Source: Bacteroidota bacterium
GTDB taxonomy: Bacteria > Bacteroidota > Bacteroidia > Chitinophagales > LD1
Length of the DNA: 27,050 nt
Direction: 5' to 3'
Assembly (NCBI GenBank): GCA_018267435.1
Contig: JAFDYM010000431.1
Span: forward strand, 1-27,050
The notes beneath the pieces were generated by a model. It worked only from the letters and a program-made list of their open reading frames with translations. It did not search any database and was not told where the DNA came from. Each line of letters begins with the position of its first letter. Position 1 is the first letter of the stretch. Made by a program: the position numbers and the translations under genes. Positions 14,559 through 20,754 of the stretch are shown here, in pieces.

Positions 14559-14657
14559 GTTTTCATGAGTAGCTCCGCCTGCTAATAGGTGTGTCGTACA
14601 CGCTTATGCTTTGGCTGCTTGGCAATACAAGCATGGCAGGTGGAGCGAAATGAAAAA
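14559..14657 (+). other. Candidate structured RNA element between capsid and lysis genes
   Basis: GCTCCGCCTGC (14572-14582) pairs with GCAGGTGGAGC (14636-14646; one G-U). The stem continues outward with TTTTCAT (14560-14566) and ATGAAAA (14650-14656) across a small internal loop. Inside are two hairpins: GTGT-CGT-ACAC (14591-14601) and ATGCTT/AAGCAT (14606-14634). This makes a three-way junction of about 100 nt. It is not a tRNA (no T-arm or acceptor layout). It ends 22 nt before the next ATG, so it could affect expression of the lysis genes. Confidence 0.45.
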
Positions 14658-14678
14658 CGCAAACATTAAATAGTAAAC

Positions 14679-14936
14679 ATGAAGCGCACCATTACATACC
14701 TAAGGCCATTAATAGAGGGCGAAGATGCAAAGCCATCGCTGCGCAGGTTGATAGCCATTGGCTTTTTGGTAGGCATGATAAGGTATGTAGAACATAGCAT
14801 GACGCAGCACTGCGAACCTAATAGCGAAACCCTGTGGGCATTCGGCAGCTTGATATGCATAATGCTAGGTATTACCACCATGCAAACCATAGTACAGCGC
14901 ATAAACAACAAAGCAAGCGATGCAGGAGAACCATAA
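14679..14936 (+). CDS. Small membrane protein, holin candidate
   Basis: An 85-aa protein without recognised family. It has a charged N-terminus (MKRTITYLRPLIEGEDAKPS), a short hydrophobic segment (LIAIGFLVGMIRYV, about residues 24-37), a polar loop with His/Cys/Glu, and a clear second helix (LWAFGSLICIMLGITTMQTI, about 52-71), then a polar C-terminus with KASDAGEP. Size, two hydrophobic segments and charged ends fit phage holins or anti-holins, and the genes that follow (another small membrane protein and a u-spanin candidate) make a lysis cassette likely. It could equally be a membrane-attached assembly factor. The next start is 1 nt past its stop codon, so translation is probably coupled. 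Confidence 0.5.
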   Translation: MKRTITYLRPLIEGEDAKPSLRRLIAIGFLVGMIRYVEHSMTQHCEPNSETLWAFGSLICIMLGITTMQTIVQRINNKASDAGEP

Positions 14937-14937
14937 C

Positions 14938-15117
14938 ATGATGAACGCCGAGCTTACCCTGCTATTTGCCACCATAAGCTGGGCGGGCAACCTATACAAC
15001 TGGCAGCAGCTAGATAGCAATATGATAGCCCCGCTTATGCACTTGGTGCAAATAGCCGCTGCTATAGTGGCCATAGCCATAGGGGTGCGCACCCTGCTGC
15101 GTAACGAGGGCAAGTAA
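14938..15117 (+). CDS. Second small membrane protein, holin/antiholin candidate
   Basis: A 59-aa protein starting with the ATG ATG pair at 14938/14941, directly behind the stop of the gene before it. The open frame goes further upstream but would overlap that gene, so the later start is chosen. Two hydrophobic segments are visible: LTLLFATISWAGNLY (about residues 6-20) and APLMHLVQIAAAIVAIAIGV (about 31-50), followed by a basic end (RTLLRNEGK). This is a hairpin topology like small holins. No family is recognised. Pairs of small two-helix proteins in tandem are common for holin plus antiholin, but which is which cannot be told. Confidence 0.5.
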   Translation: MMNAELTLLFATISWAGNLYNWQQLDSNMIAPLMHLVQIAAAIVAIAIGVRTLLRNEGK

Positions 15118-15157
15118 GTCACACCCATTTTTTCATAACCCAACCAACAACGCAAGT

Positions 15158-15670
15158 ATGAAACACATAACACTATACAGCAGTATGCTAGTGCTTACCT
15201 GCCTGGTACAAAGCTGCTGCAAGCAATACACCGCAGGGCTACAAACAAGCAGGCTGCAAAGCGATAGTACCATAGTAGTAGAACGCTTGCGTACCGATAC
15301 TATAACCATACCCGGTGATACTATAACCATAGAACTGCCTATATGGCAAAACTGTTCTACCAGCGCTAGCAATACAGCTAGGGTAATAACCGAGGTAAAA
15401 GGCAAGCGTAGCAAGGCCAGCGCCAAGCTAACTGCCGATGGCAAGCTGAGCATAACACTGAACTGCGACGAGTACCGCACTGCACTAATAGCGCGCGATA
15501 GCCTAATACGCCGCCTGCAAACCGATAAGCAAAGCAGTGTAGAAACCAAGGTGGTAGAGCGCAAATACATACCACAAATATTTTGGTACAGCATGGTGTT
15601 TAGCTGCTGTGTACTGGTGTGGTGGCTTGCCAAGTTGGTGCTATGGGCCTACAGCAAGTGGCCGATGTAA
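15158..15670 (+). CDS. Candidate unimolecular spanin (u-spanin): lipoprotein with C-terminal membrane helix
   Basis: A 170-aa protein with two membrane attachments. The N-terminus (MKHITLYSSMLVLTCLVQSC) looks like a lipoprotein signal with the acceptor Cys20 in VQSC and a second Cys at 21. The C-terminus has a strong helix (FWYSMVFSCCVLVWWLAKLV, about 141-160) and a short basic tail (WAYSKWPM). Between them lies a soluble, beta-rich and later helical part (TDTITIPGDTITIELPIW; EYRTALIARDSLIRRLQTDK). An outer-membrane lipid anchor and an inner-membrane helix in one chain is the layout of u-spanins such as T1 gp11, which fuse the inner and outer membranes in the last step of lysis. It follows two small membrane proteins, which supports this. 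Lipobox quality is modest, so a general membrane-bound lipoprotein remains possible. Confidence 0.55.
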   Translation: MKHITLYSSMLVLTCLVQSCCKQYTAGLQTSRLQSDSTIVVERLRTDTITIPGDTITIELPIWQNCSTSASNTARVITEVKGKRSKASAKLTADGKLSITLNCDEYRTALIARDSLIRRLQTDKQSSVETKVVERKYIPQIFWYSMVFSCCVLVWWLAKLVLWAYSKWPM

Positions 15671-15693
15671 ATGATGTACTAAACGTCGCCTCG

Positions 15694-15840
15694 CTACCCT
15701 CTAACTCTACCGAGGCTTTGCTCGGTACTATAAGCCTAAAGGGAGAACCGCTCGACTTGAATGCTAAACCGTTCCGCGTCCCCTTAAGGGGAAAGTTTGT
15801 TGAACGACAGTGAATCAAGCGAGGGGTAGAACGGTTTGGC
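15694..15840 (+). repeat. Hairpin-rich dispersed element before the sheath gene
   Basis: Contains ACCGAG-GCTTTG-CTCGGT (15709-15726), the palindrome CCCCTTAAGGGG (15780-15791), and GCTAAACCGTTC (15763-15774) mirrored by GAACGGTTTGGC (15829-15840, one mismatch). CTACCCTC (15694-15701) also matches GAGGGGTAG (15821-15829) with a bulge; the last two pairings cross, so they are alternatives or a pseudoknot. It looks like the CTCCCC-type elements found between genes in Bacteroidota. Confidence 0.45.
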
Positions 15841-15879
15841 TTCCCAATTTTTTCATTCCTAAAAAACAATAGATAACCA

Positions 15880-17169
15880 ATGCCGTTGAATGACATTAAA
15901 ATTACCAAGATAGAGAAAGGACTTGGCCGCCCGGCACCAGTTGAGGATAGCACCAGTGCCTTGCTAATGGGCGCTATAGCTTTAGCTGCCGATACTACCG
16001 ACCCGGCCAATCCTTTGCCTGAGCTGAAGCTGGACAACCTTTATCTTTTCTACAGTGTAGAAGATGCCGAGAAGGCGCGCATAACCAAAAGTTATGACGA
16101 GGACAATAACGTACTAGTACACCATCACATTAGCGAGTACTTCCGCTTGGCACCGGGCCAGCCCTTGTATGTTTACTTAGTTGCCCAAGGCACTACCTTC
16201 GAGCAGATGTGCGATGCAGCTACCGCCAACAGCTTGCGCACTTTGCTTAACGTAGCCGATGGCAAAATAAGGCAAGTGGGCATGGTGCTTAACCCTGCAG
16301 GCGGCACAGGCGGTACTGCTACAGCCGGTATAGAAGACGACGTAGCTACAGCTATACCTATGGCACAAACCGTAGCCGACGAAGTATATGCACTGCACTA
16401 CCCTGTAGATATAATAATAGAAGGCCGTGGCTTTGATGCTACAACGATAGGCACTGTGCTTGACCTTACTAGCTTGGAAAGCGAAAACGTAAGCGTAGTA
16501 ATAGCGCAGGACCTTGATATGCTAAGCATAACACCTAGTAATGGCGGCACCACACCTATTACCAATACGGGCTATGCAGCAGTAGGTACTTACTTGGGTA
16601 TGACTGCCAGCAAGGGCGTGGCCGATAGCCCTGCCGAGGTAGGCCTTAACTACCAAGGCAATGTACAGAGCCTTGGGCTGCAGAAGTATATCAACTACGG
16701 CTATGGCGGCAAGGCATTGAACCTATATAGCACTACCGACCAAGATGTGATATACGACAAACGCTATGTAGCGCTGCGCACCTTTCAAGGTACCAAGGGC
16801 GTGTACTTTACACAAAGCTTTACCTGCGCCGATGCCGAGAACGATTTTATTTTTCTTGAACTAAGCCGCACGCACAACAAGGCACACCGCAGTATATACA
16901 AAGCATACGTGCCTTACATCAATACCAAGTTTAGGCTTACCGAACAAGGCTTGATACCCGGCGAGGTAGTAAAGTACCTAGAGAACATAGGTAACAATGT
17001 GTTTGTGCAGATGCAGAATAACGGCGAAGTAAGCGCAGGCAAAACCTACATAGACCCTAACCAAAGCGTGGTGCTAAGCCGCAAGCTAAACGTAAAGTGG
17101 AAGATGGTGCCCATGGGCAAACTAGAAGCCGTAGATGGCGAACTTAGCTTTACCCTAAACTTGGAATAA
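15880..17169 (+). CDS. DUF2586 family tail sheath protein
   Basis: A 429-aa protein matching the contractile-tail sheath family DUF2586. Its N-terminal region (MPLNDIKITKIEKGLGRPAP) has the start of this group. The middle has a Rossmann-like part with NLYLFYSVEDAEKARITKSY and QPLYVYLVAQGTTFEQMCDA, followed by YPVDIIIEGRGFD, which corresponds to the strand that meets the loop of neighbouring subunits. The C-terminal part has FSLNLE-like strands (GELSFTLNLE) and KYLENIGNNVFVQMQNNGEV, which fit the domain that links sheath subunits around the tube. Sheath subunits stack as rings and contract to drive the tube through the cell envelope. The tube gene comes next, as in Mu (L then M). The start ATG is preceded by AACAATAGATAACCA and no Shine-Dalgarno. 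A hairpin-rich element fills the gap upstream. Confidence 0.82.
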   Translation: MPLNDIKITKIEKGLGRPAPVEDSTSALLMGAIALAADTTDPANPLPELKLDNLYLFYSVEDAEKARITKSYDEDNNVLVHHHISEYFRLAPGQPLYVYLVAQGTTFEQMCDAATANSLRTLLNVADGKIRQVGMVLNPAGGTGGTATAGIEDDVATAIPMAQTVADEVYALHYPVDIIIEGRGFDATTIGTVLDLTSLESENVSVVIAQDLDMLSITPSNGGTTPITNTGYAAVGTYLGMTASKGVADSPAEVGLNYQGNVQSLGLQKYINYGYGGKALNLYSTTDQDVIYDKRYVALRTFQGTKGVYFTQSFTCADAENDFIFLELSRTHNKAHRSIYKAYVPYINTKFRLTEQGLIPGEVVKYLENIGNNVFVQMQNNGEVSAGKTYIDPNQSVVLSRKLNVKWKMVPMGKLEAVDGELSFTLNLE

Positions 17170-17206
17170 CATCTTTAGGTATTCTCCTCCCTCTTACTCC
17201 CCTCTC

Positions 17207-17280
17207 TTTTATAGCCCTCCCCTTGGGGGAGGGTTGGGAGGGGACTCTTCTAAAAACAAACAACGGGCAACCGACAACTA
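17207..17280 (+). repeat. Duplicated leader element, copy A (before the tube gene)
   Basis: Begins TTTTATAGCCCTCCCC and runs through the hairpin TCCCCTTGGGGGA, GGGTTGGGAGGGGACT and TTCTAA to a CAACGGGCAAC-CGACAACTA block. Copy B at 17932-18004 matches it closely. Both end shortly before an ATG (20 and 14 nt). Confidence 0.7.
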
Positions 17281-17299
17281 ATAAAACAACCAATAACGA

Positions 17300-17728
17300 A
17301 TGGCAACATTGATAGAAGCATTCGGCGTGGCATATAGCGCCGGCGATGTAAAAGTGCGCATGCTTGACCGTACGCTAGATGGCGTAAGCAAAATAAAATA
17401 CGGCAGTAAGCAGAAGAAGGAAAACCTATACGGCATGGGCCGCGAACCCGTACAGCGCGGGCACGGCAACAAAGAATACGAGGGTAGCATAACCCTTAAG
17501 GCATTTGAAATGGATGCTATACAAAAGGCTGCTAAAGATGGCGACATCACATCTATAAAACCGTTCGACGTAGTAGTAAGCTATATGGATGCCGATGAGA
17601 AACTGATAAAGACCGACGTAATAAAGTACGTAGAGTTTACCGGCGATGTGCGCGAAATAAAAAGCGGCGACATGGAAATAGAATGCGAGTGCGAACTAGT
17701 GATAGGCAAAATAGTGCGCAACACCTAA
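17300..17728 (+). CDS. Contractile tail tube protein
   Basis: A 142-aa beta-rich protein in the position of the tail tube, right after the sheath gene. It begins MATLIEAFGVAYSAGDVKVR, has a loop with YGSKQKKENLYGMGREPVQR, then GNKEYEGSITLKAFEMDAIQ and a closing set of strands (VVVSYMDADEKLIKTDVIKY; DMEIECECELVIGKI). This is the usual layout of phage tube proteins (Mu M/P2 FII types and the related Hcp fold): a beta-barrel that stacks in hexamers inside the sheath. The motif GxEYEGSITL with a following 'MxAI' helix is common in tube proteins of Bacteroidota contractile phages. No closer named family is claimed. Start context is CAATAACGA before ATG. Confidence 0.75.
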   Translation: MATLIEAFGVAYSAGDVKVRMLDRTLDGVSKIKYGSKQKKENLYGMGREPVQRGHGNKEYEGSITLKAFEMDAIQKAAKDGDITSIKPFDVVVSYMDADEKLIKTDVIKYVEFTGDVREIKSGDMEIECECELVIGKIVRNT

Positions 17729-17846
17729 GCATTCAGTAGGCAGTATGCATATGAAATAAGTACGCAAACAGTGTAGCGCCTAGCTGCTGTAACCATTAAT
17801 CGCTATCCCTTTTTACACCCCACTCTTTTTAAAGAGAGGTAGCATA

Positions 17847-17864
17847 TCCCGTAGTATTACGGGA
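17847..17864. other. Hairpin in the gap between tube and chaperone genes
   Basis: TCCCGTA-GTAT-TACGGGA is a perfect 7-bp stem with a 4-nt loop; CTTCC-GTT-GGAAG follows at 17891-17903. Together with the dispersed element from 17932 it makes the whole 289-nt gap (17729-18017) repeat-like. I see no gene in it. Confidence 0.5.
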
Positions 17865-17931
17865 GGCCGGGGTGAGTTTTTGAAACAAGCCTTCCGTTGG
17901 AAGCGGGGGTGAGATTTTTTCTAACACACCC

Positions 17932-18004
17932 TTTTATAGCCCTCCCCTTTGGGAGGGTTGGGAGGGGACTTTTCTAACAACAACCAACTGGCAACAGTCA
18001 ACTA
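17932..18004 (+). repeat. Duplicated leader element, copy B (before the chaperone gene)
   Basis: TTTTATAGCCCTCCCC, the hairpin CCCTTTGGG, then GAGGGTTGGGAGGGGACT and TTCTAA lead to CAACTGGCAAC-AGTCAACTA, parallel to copy A. Differences are small: the hairpin loop, one base in the stem, and the linker of the last block. Confidence 0.7.
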
Positions 18005-18017
18005 TTCAACACAAACA

Positions 18018-18365
18018 ATGAAAAGACTATTAAGTAACGAACCTATACCACAGGCACAAATAGATGCCTGGAAACAACTGCACAAAGATGTATTTGCCAT
18101 TACCGTACCCGCTACCGATGAAGACGAGGGCAAAGAAGATGGCGAAGTGCTAACGGGCTATTTCCGCAAGCCGAAGCTAGATGAACTAGGCATGGCAGCG
18201 CAAGCCAGCCGCGATAATGCACTAAAGGCGAGCCAGGTAATATATAATACTTGTCTGCTAGGTGGTCACCCTGCATTTAGCGAAGATGAAGATGTGGTGC
18301 GCGCAGCCTTGGCCAAGTTTGGCAACGTAATAAAAACCCGCGAAGCGCAAATAAAAAAGCTTTAA
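18018..18365 (+). CDS. Tail assembly chaperone, short form (lambda gpG analogue)
   Basis: A 115-aa helical, acidic protein. Its place after the tube and before the tape measure is that of tail assembly chaperones (Mu gp41, lambda gpG). The start ATG at 18018 gives MKRLLSNEPIPQAQIDAWKQ; the frame is open further upstream, but that would include the dispersed repeat. Then comes HKDVFAITVPATDEDEGKED, EVLTGYFRKPKLDELGMAAQ, and helices including HPAFSEDEDVVRAALAKFGN. A slippery heptamer A AAA AAG sits four codons before the stop, and the -1 frame from there continues into the next frame (to 18562), which gives a long form of 181 residues. These proteins help fold the tape measure and recruit tube subunits, and are absent from the virion. 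Conservation of sequence between such proteins is low, so the call rests on position and the frameshift. Confidence 0.72.
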   Translation: MKRLLSNEPIPQAQIDAWKQLHKDVFAITVPATDEDEGKEDGEVLTGYFRKPKLDELGMAAQASRDNALKASQVIYNTCLLGGHPAFSEDEDVVRAALAKFGNVIKTREAQIKKL

Positions 18366-18377
18366 GCGGCCGCTTAA
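18353..18377 (+). promoter_or_regulatory. Programmed -1 ribosomal frameshift site
   Basis: The heptamer A AAA AAG (18353-18359) lies in the zero frame as ATA AAA AAG, followed by CTT TAA. After a -1 slip reading continues GCT TTA AGC and joins the downstream frame. Two nt past the heptamer lies the perfect 16-nt palindrome TTAAGCGGCCGCTTAA (18362-18377), able to form a 6-bp stem with a GGCC loop; the gap to the heptamer is shorter than the usual 5-8 nt, so its part in the slip is uncertain. Confidence 0.72.
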
Positions 18378-18562
18378 TGACCGACGATACCGACTTGGAT
18401 ATAACCAAGGGCAATGCTTTAATAAGGCATTGCTTCGGTATGCGTGCGGACGATATGGATGACGATGAGTGGTCGCAATACGTAGCTGAGGCCATGTGGC
18501 TAATGGGCTTTAATGCCAAGCTTATAGCGGTAGAGGTAAGCAGGATTTTTTCGACAAGGTAA
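18359..18562 (+). CDS. Tail assembly chaperone, -1 frame extension (lambda gpT analogue)
   Basis: This is the second part of the long chaperone form: 67 residues read after the slip at 18359 (ALSGRL, then MTDDTDLDITKGNALIRHCF). The in-frame ATG at 18377 could also start an independent 61-aa protein, but a start within the palindrome and the exact -1 relation make the fusion more likely. It is acidic (MRADDMDDDEWSQYVAEAMW) and ends in a helix (FNAKLIAVEVSRIFSTR). The layout equals that of lambda G/GT and the Mu gp41/gp42-region proteins: T domains bind the tape measure, G domains bind tube subunits. The stop at 18562 is 18 nt before the tape-measure ATG. No sequence family is recognised. Confidence 0.7.
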   Translation, partial: ALSGRLMTDDTDLDITKGNALIRHCFGMRADDMDDDEWSQYVAEAMWLMGFNAKLIAVEVSRIFSTR

Positions 18563-18580
18563 ACATAGAGGTAAATAGCA

Positions 18581-20098
18581 ATGGACAATATAATTTCAGT
18601 AGTACAATCGGTAGAAGCATCTATAGTTCAAATAGAGAACATAACTGTAGAGCTGAAGCTGATGAGCCAGGCCATGCCCAACGTTACCAAGCAGGTAGAA
18701 GAGTTTGCCAAAAGCATGACGAAGCTGAAGAAAAGCTCTACCGATACTTTCATTACCATGGAAGATAAGTTTGGCAACCTAATAACCATGAGCCAAAGAA
18801 CAGAGTCTTCGGATTTTGAAGAAACAAACTCAAGCTCAAGCAAAACCAAAGAGGAAACTAAATGGGAGGTTCCTGTTGTTGTTCCTCCACCTCCGCCACC
18901 ACCACCTCCACCACCTTCACCTCCGCCGCCACTGCCTGGCATGAGTATAGGAGAGGCCATAACCGATATGCCCAAGGCACTTGAGAACTTACGAACGCAG
19001 TATGACAACATAGTAAAAAGTGCCAATGCGTTTAGCGGCTTAGTAGCCGATGTTACCGATGAAGTATTGATACAATCGGGCGCAGCACAGTTTTTAACCG
19101 AGGAGGTACCAGCCATAGGCGATGCGTATAACGCATTGAAAGGCCCTATGCAAGATGTAATGTTTACCGTAGGCGAGGTAGGCGGTGCTGTTGGCGAGTT
19201 TGCCGAAAACTTTCAGAGCGGAGTGGACTTTGCAGCTGAACTAGCAGGTGGTATTAGCAATGCTTACAATGCTGTGGAAGGTGGCTTACAATCCTTCAGT
19301 AACTATATGACTACGGTAAAGGAAATAGACACTATGGTGCGTACCTTAACCGATGCACAAAAGTGGGCTGCCTTTTTTACCGAAGTATATACCGTGGCGC
19401 AAAGCGCGCTGAACGTGGTAATGAACCTATCGCCATGGACATTGGTAATAGGCTTTATACTAGGCTTGGTAGCAGCACTTAAAATGGTGTGGGATAGAAG
19501 CGAAAGGTTTAGGCAAATACTATTCGGCCTGTGGGAGGTAGCCAAGCTGGTGTTTAAAGGTATGTTCGACATAGGCAAAACAGTATTCGATGGCTACGTA
19601 GCTATGTGGACGGGTATAGGCAAGTTGATACTTGGTGTGTTCGCGGCTATAAGCGATGGTGGCAAAATGTTCCGCGAAGGTTTAGCCGACATTAAAAATT
19701 CGGGCCAGCTATTTACTAGCATCCCTGGCAAGTTTGTGGCCATTGGCCAACAAGTAGGCGAGGCTATGGAGAAGGGTAAATTGAAGGGTAGCGAATCGTA
19801 CAAAAAATCGCAGGAAGAAAAAGCGCTGCTAAATGTACCAGCGGCACCTAAGCCCGAAGCCCTTAAAACAGGTGGCGAGGGCGGCTTGGTAAATACGAAA
19901 ACCATAACAGGTAATAGGCCTGGGGAGCATGTAGGTAGTGGCACCAATAACAGCCGCAATATAACCGTGCGCATAGAAAGCCTAGTAAAAGAGATAAACA
20001 TTTTTAGTAACGTAAAAGAAGGCGCGCAAGACGTACGCAGGCTTGTACAGGAAGAGCTAATAGCTGCCGTGCGCGACTTTGAGGGGGCAATAACATAA
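18581..20098 (+). CDS. Tail tape measure protein with a poly-proline linker
   Basis: A 505-aa protein following the two chaperone frames, the fixed place of the tape measure. The N-terminal 60 residues form amphipathic helix (VVQSVEASIVQIENITVELK), then a serine-rich stretch (SSDFEETNSSSSKTK), then 11 prolines in a row (P102-P112), Ser, 4 prolines and LPG. After it comes long helical sequence, rich in Ala/Gly and with a strongly hydrophobic part (LSPWTLVIGFILGLVAALKM, about 285-305), typical of tape measures, which pass into the target membrane. The C-terminus (EGAQDVRRLVQEELIAAVRD) resembles the end that meets the baseplate hub. At about 1.5 Å per helical residue the tail would be short, under some 75 nm. 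The stop TAA overlaps the next ATG (TAATG). The poly-proline block would stall ribosomes without EF-P. Confidence 0.8.
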   Translation: MDNIISVVQSVEASIVQIENITVELKLMSQAMPNVTKQVEEFAKSMTKLKKSSTDTFITMEDKFGNLITMSQRTESSDFEETNSSSSKTKEETKWEVPVVVPPPPPPPPPPPSPPPPLPGMSIGEAITDMPKALENLRTQYDNIVKSANAFSGLVADVTDEVLIQSGAAQFLTEEVPAIGDAYNALKGPMQDVMFTVGEVGGAVGEFAENFQSGVDFAAELAGGISNAYNAVEGGLQSFSNYMTTVKEIDTMVRTLTDAQKWAAFFTEVYTVAQSALNVVMNLSPWTLVIGFILGLVAALKMVWDRSERFRQILFGLWEVAKLVFKGMFDIGKTVFDGYVAMWTGIGKLILGVFAAISDGGKMFREGLADIKNSGQLFTSIPGKFVAIGQQVGEAMEKGKLKGSESYKKSQEEKALLNVPAAPKPEALKTGGEGGLVNTKTITGNRPGEHVGSGTNNSRNITVRIESLVKEINIFSNVKEGAQDVRRLVQEELIAAVRDFEGAIT

Positions 20099-20751
20099 TG
20101 GCACAGAATATAACTTTTACAGTTCCTGAAAGTGCTGTAGGCACTCAGAAGGTAGAGTTTGATACTACGCAGGCCGAGCTGATAAAACAGGCATTTGAGT
20201 ATAGCAATGTTGAAACAAAAAACTATGGGCAATCTGCCAAGTACAACCTTTCTAAGATAATGGATGAAGGAAAATCTGCCATGTTCGACTATTCCGTTTT
20301 TATGCCGTTAGTGTTTGAAACAACTACATATAATGTGCTGATAGATGGGCAAGTAAAGCCCGAAGGTGCTAGCACTGAAAAAATGGCTTTTCCTGTAGTG
20401 CTTATAGAGGCAGCGCGTAGTAAGGTAATAGAGGTAACTAGTATTGAAGGTAAAAATGGATCGGTAAAAGAGTTTTCAAATCTTGGCCATTACGATGTAA
20501 GTGTGAAAGGCATATTGGTAGGCGATGATGGCAATTATCCTAGCCAGCAAGTACGCAAGCTAGCCCGGCTAGATAGCCGCCCCGTGGCCATAAACGTAAC
20601 AAACGATTTGCTTGACTTCATAGGGGTAAAGAAGCTGATAATTAAACGCATTAACTGGCGAAGTATGCAAGGCTACGAAAACCTACAGGCTTTCGAGCTG
20701 GAATGTATTAGCGACGAAGATGTGGAATTGGTAATTGAAAACGGATTATAG
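20098..20751 (+). CDS. DUF6046 family tail protein (Mu gp43 position)
   Basis: A 217-aa protein between tape measure and baseplate hub, the place of Mu gp43. It fits the DUF6046 group of Bacteroidota phages by its core DDGNYPSQQVRKLARLDSRP followed by VAINVTNDLLDFIGVKKLII (about residues 140-185). The pattern is a beta-rich start (QNITFTVPESAVGTQKVEFD), a middle with PVVLIEAARSKVIEVTSIEG and a repeated strand set, then FELECISDEDVELVIENGL. DUF6046 proteins have no proven role; a hub-adaptor or LysM-less tail-tube initiator is an inference from position. Translation is coupled to the tape measure through the TAATG overlap. The stop is 3 nt before the next ATG, so the baseplate genes form one unit. 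Confidence 0.7.
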   Translation: MAQNITFTVPESAVGTQKVEFDTTQAELIKQAFEYSNVETKNYGQSAKYNLSKIMDEGKSAMFDYSVFMPLVFETTTYNVLIDGQVKPEGASTEKMAFPVVLIEAARSKVIEVTSIEGKNGSVKEFSNLGHYDVSVKGILVGDDGNYPSQQVRKLARLDSRPVAINVTNDLLDFIGVKKLIIKRINWRSMQGYENLQAFELECISDEDVELVIENGL

Positions 20752-20754
20752 AAT

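Noticed and set aside
14572..14646. tRNA in the capsid-lysis gap
   Set aside because: The outer stem is too long and there is no T-loop, anticodon arm or CCA-side layout.
15619..15813. 64-codon frame overlapping the end of the u-spanin candidate
   Set aside because: The start is inside another gene in a different frame and its second half is dispersed-repeat sequence.
18628..19116. 162-codon minus-strand frame rich in glycine
   Set aside because: It is the antisense of the proline codons in the tape measure; no own start context.
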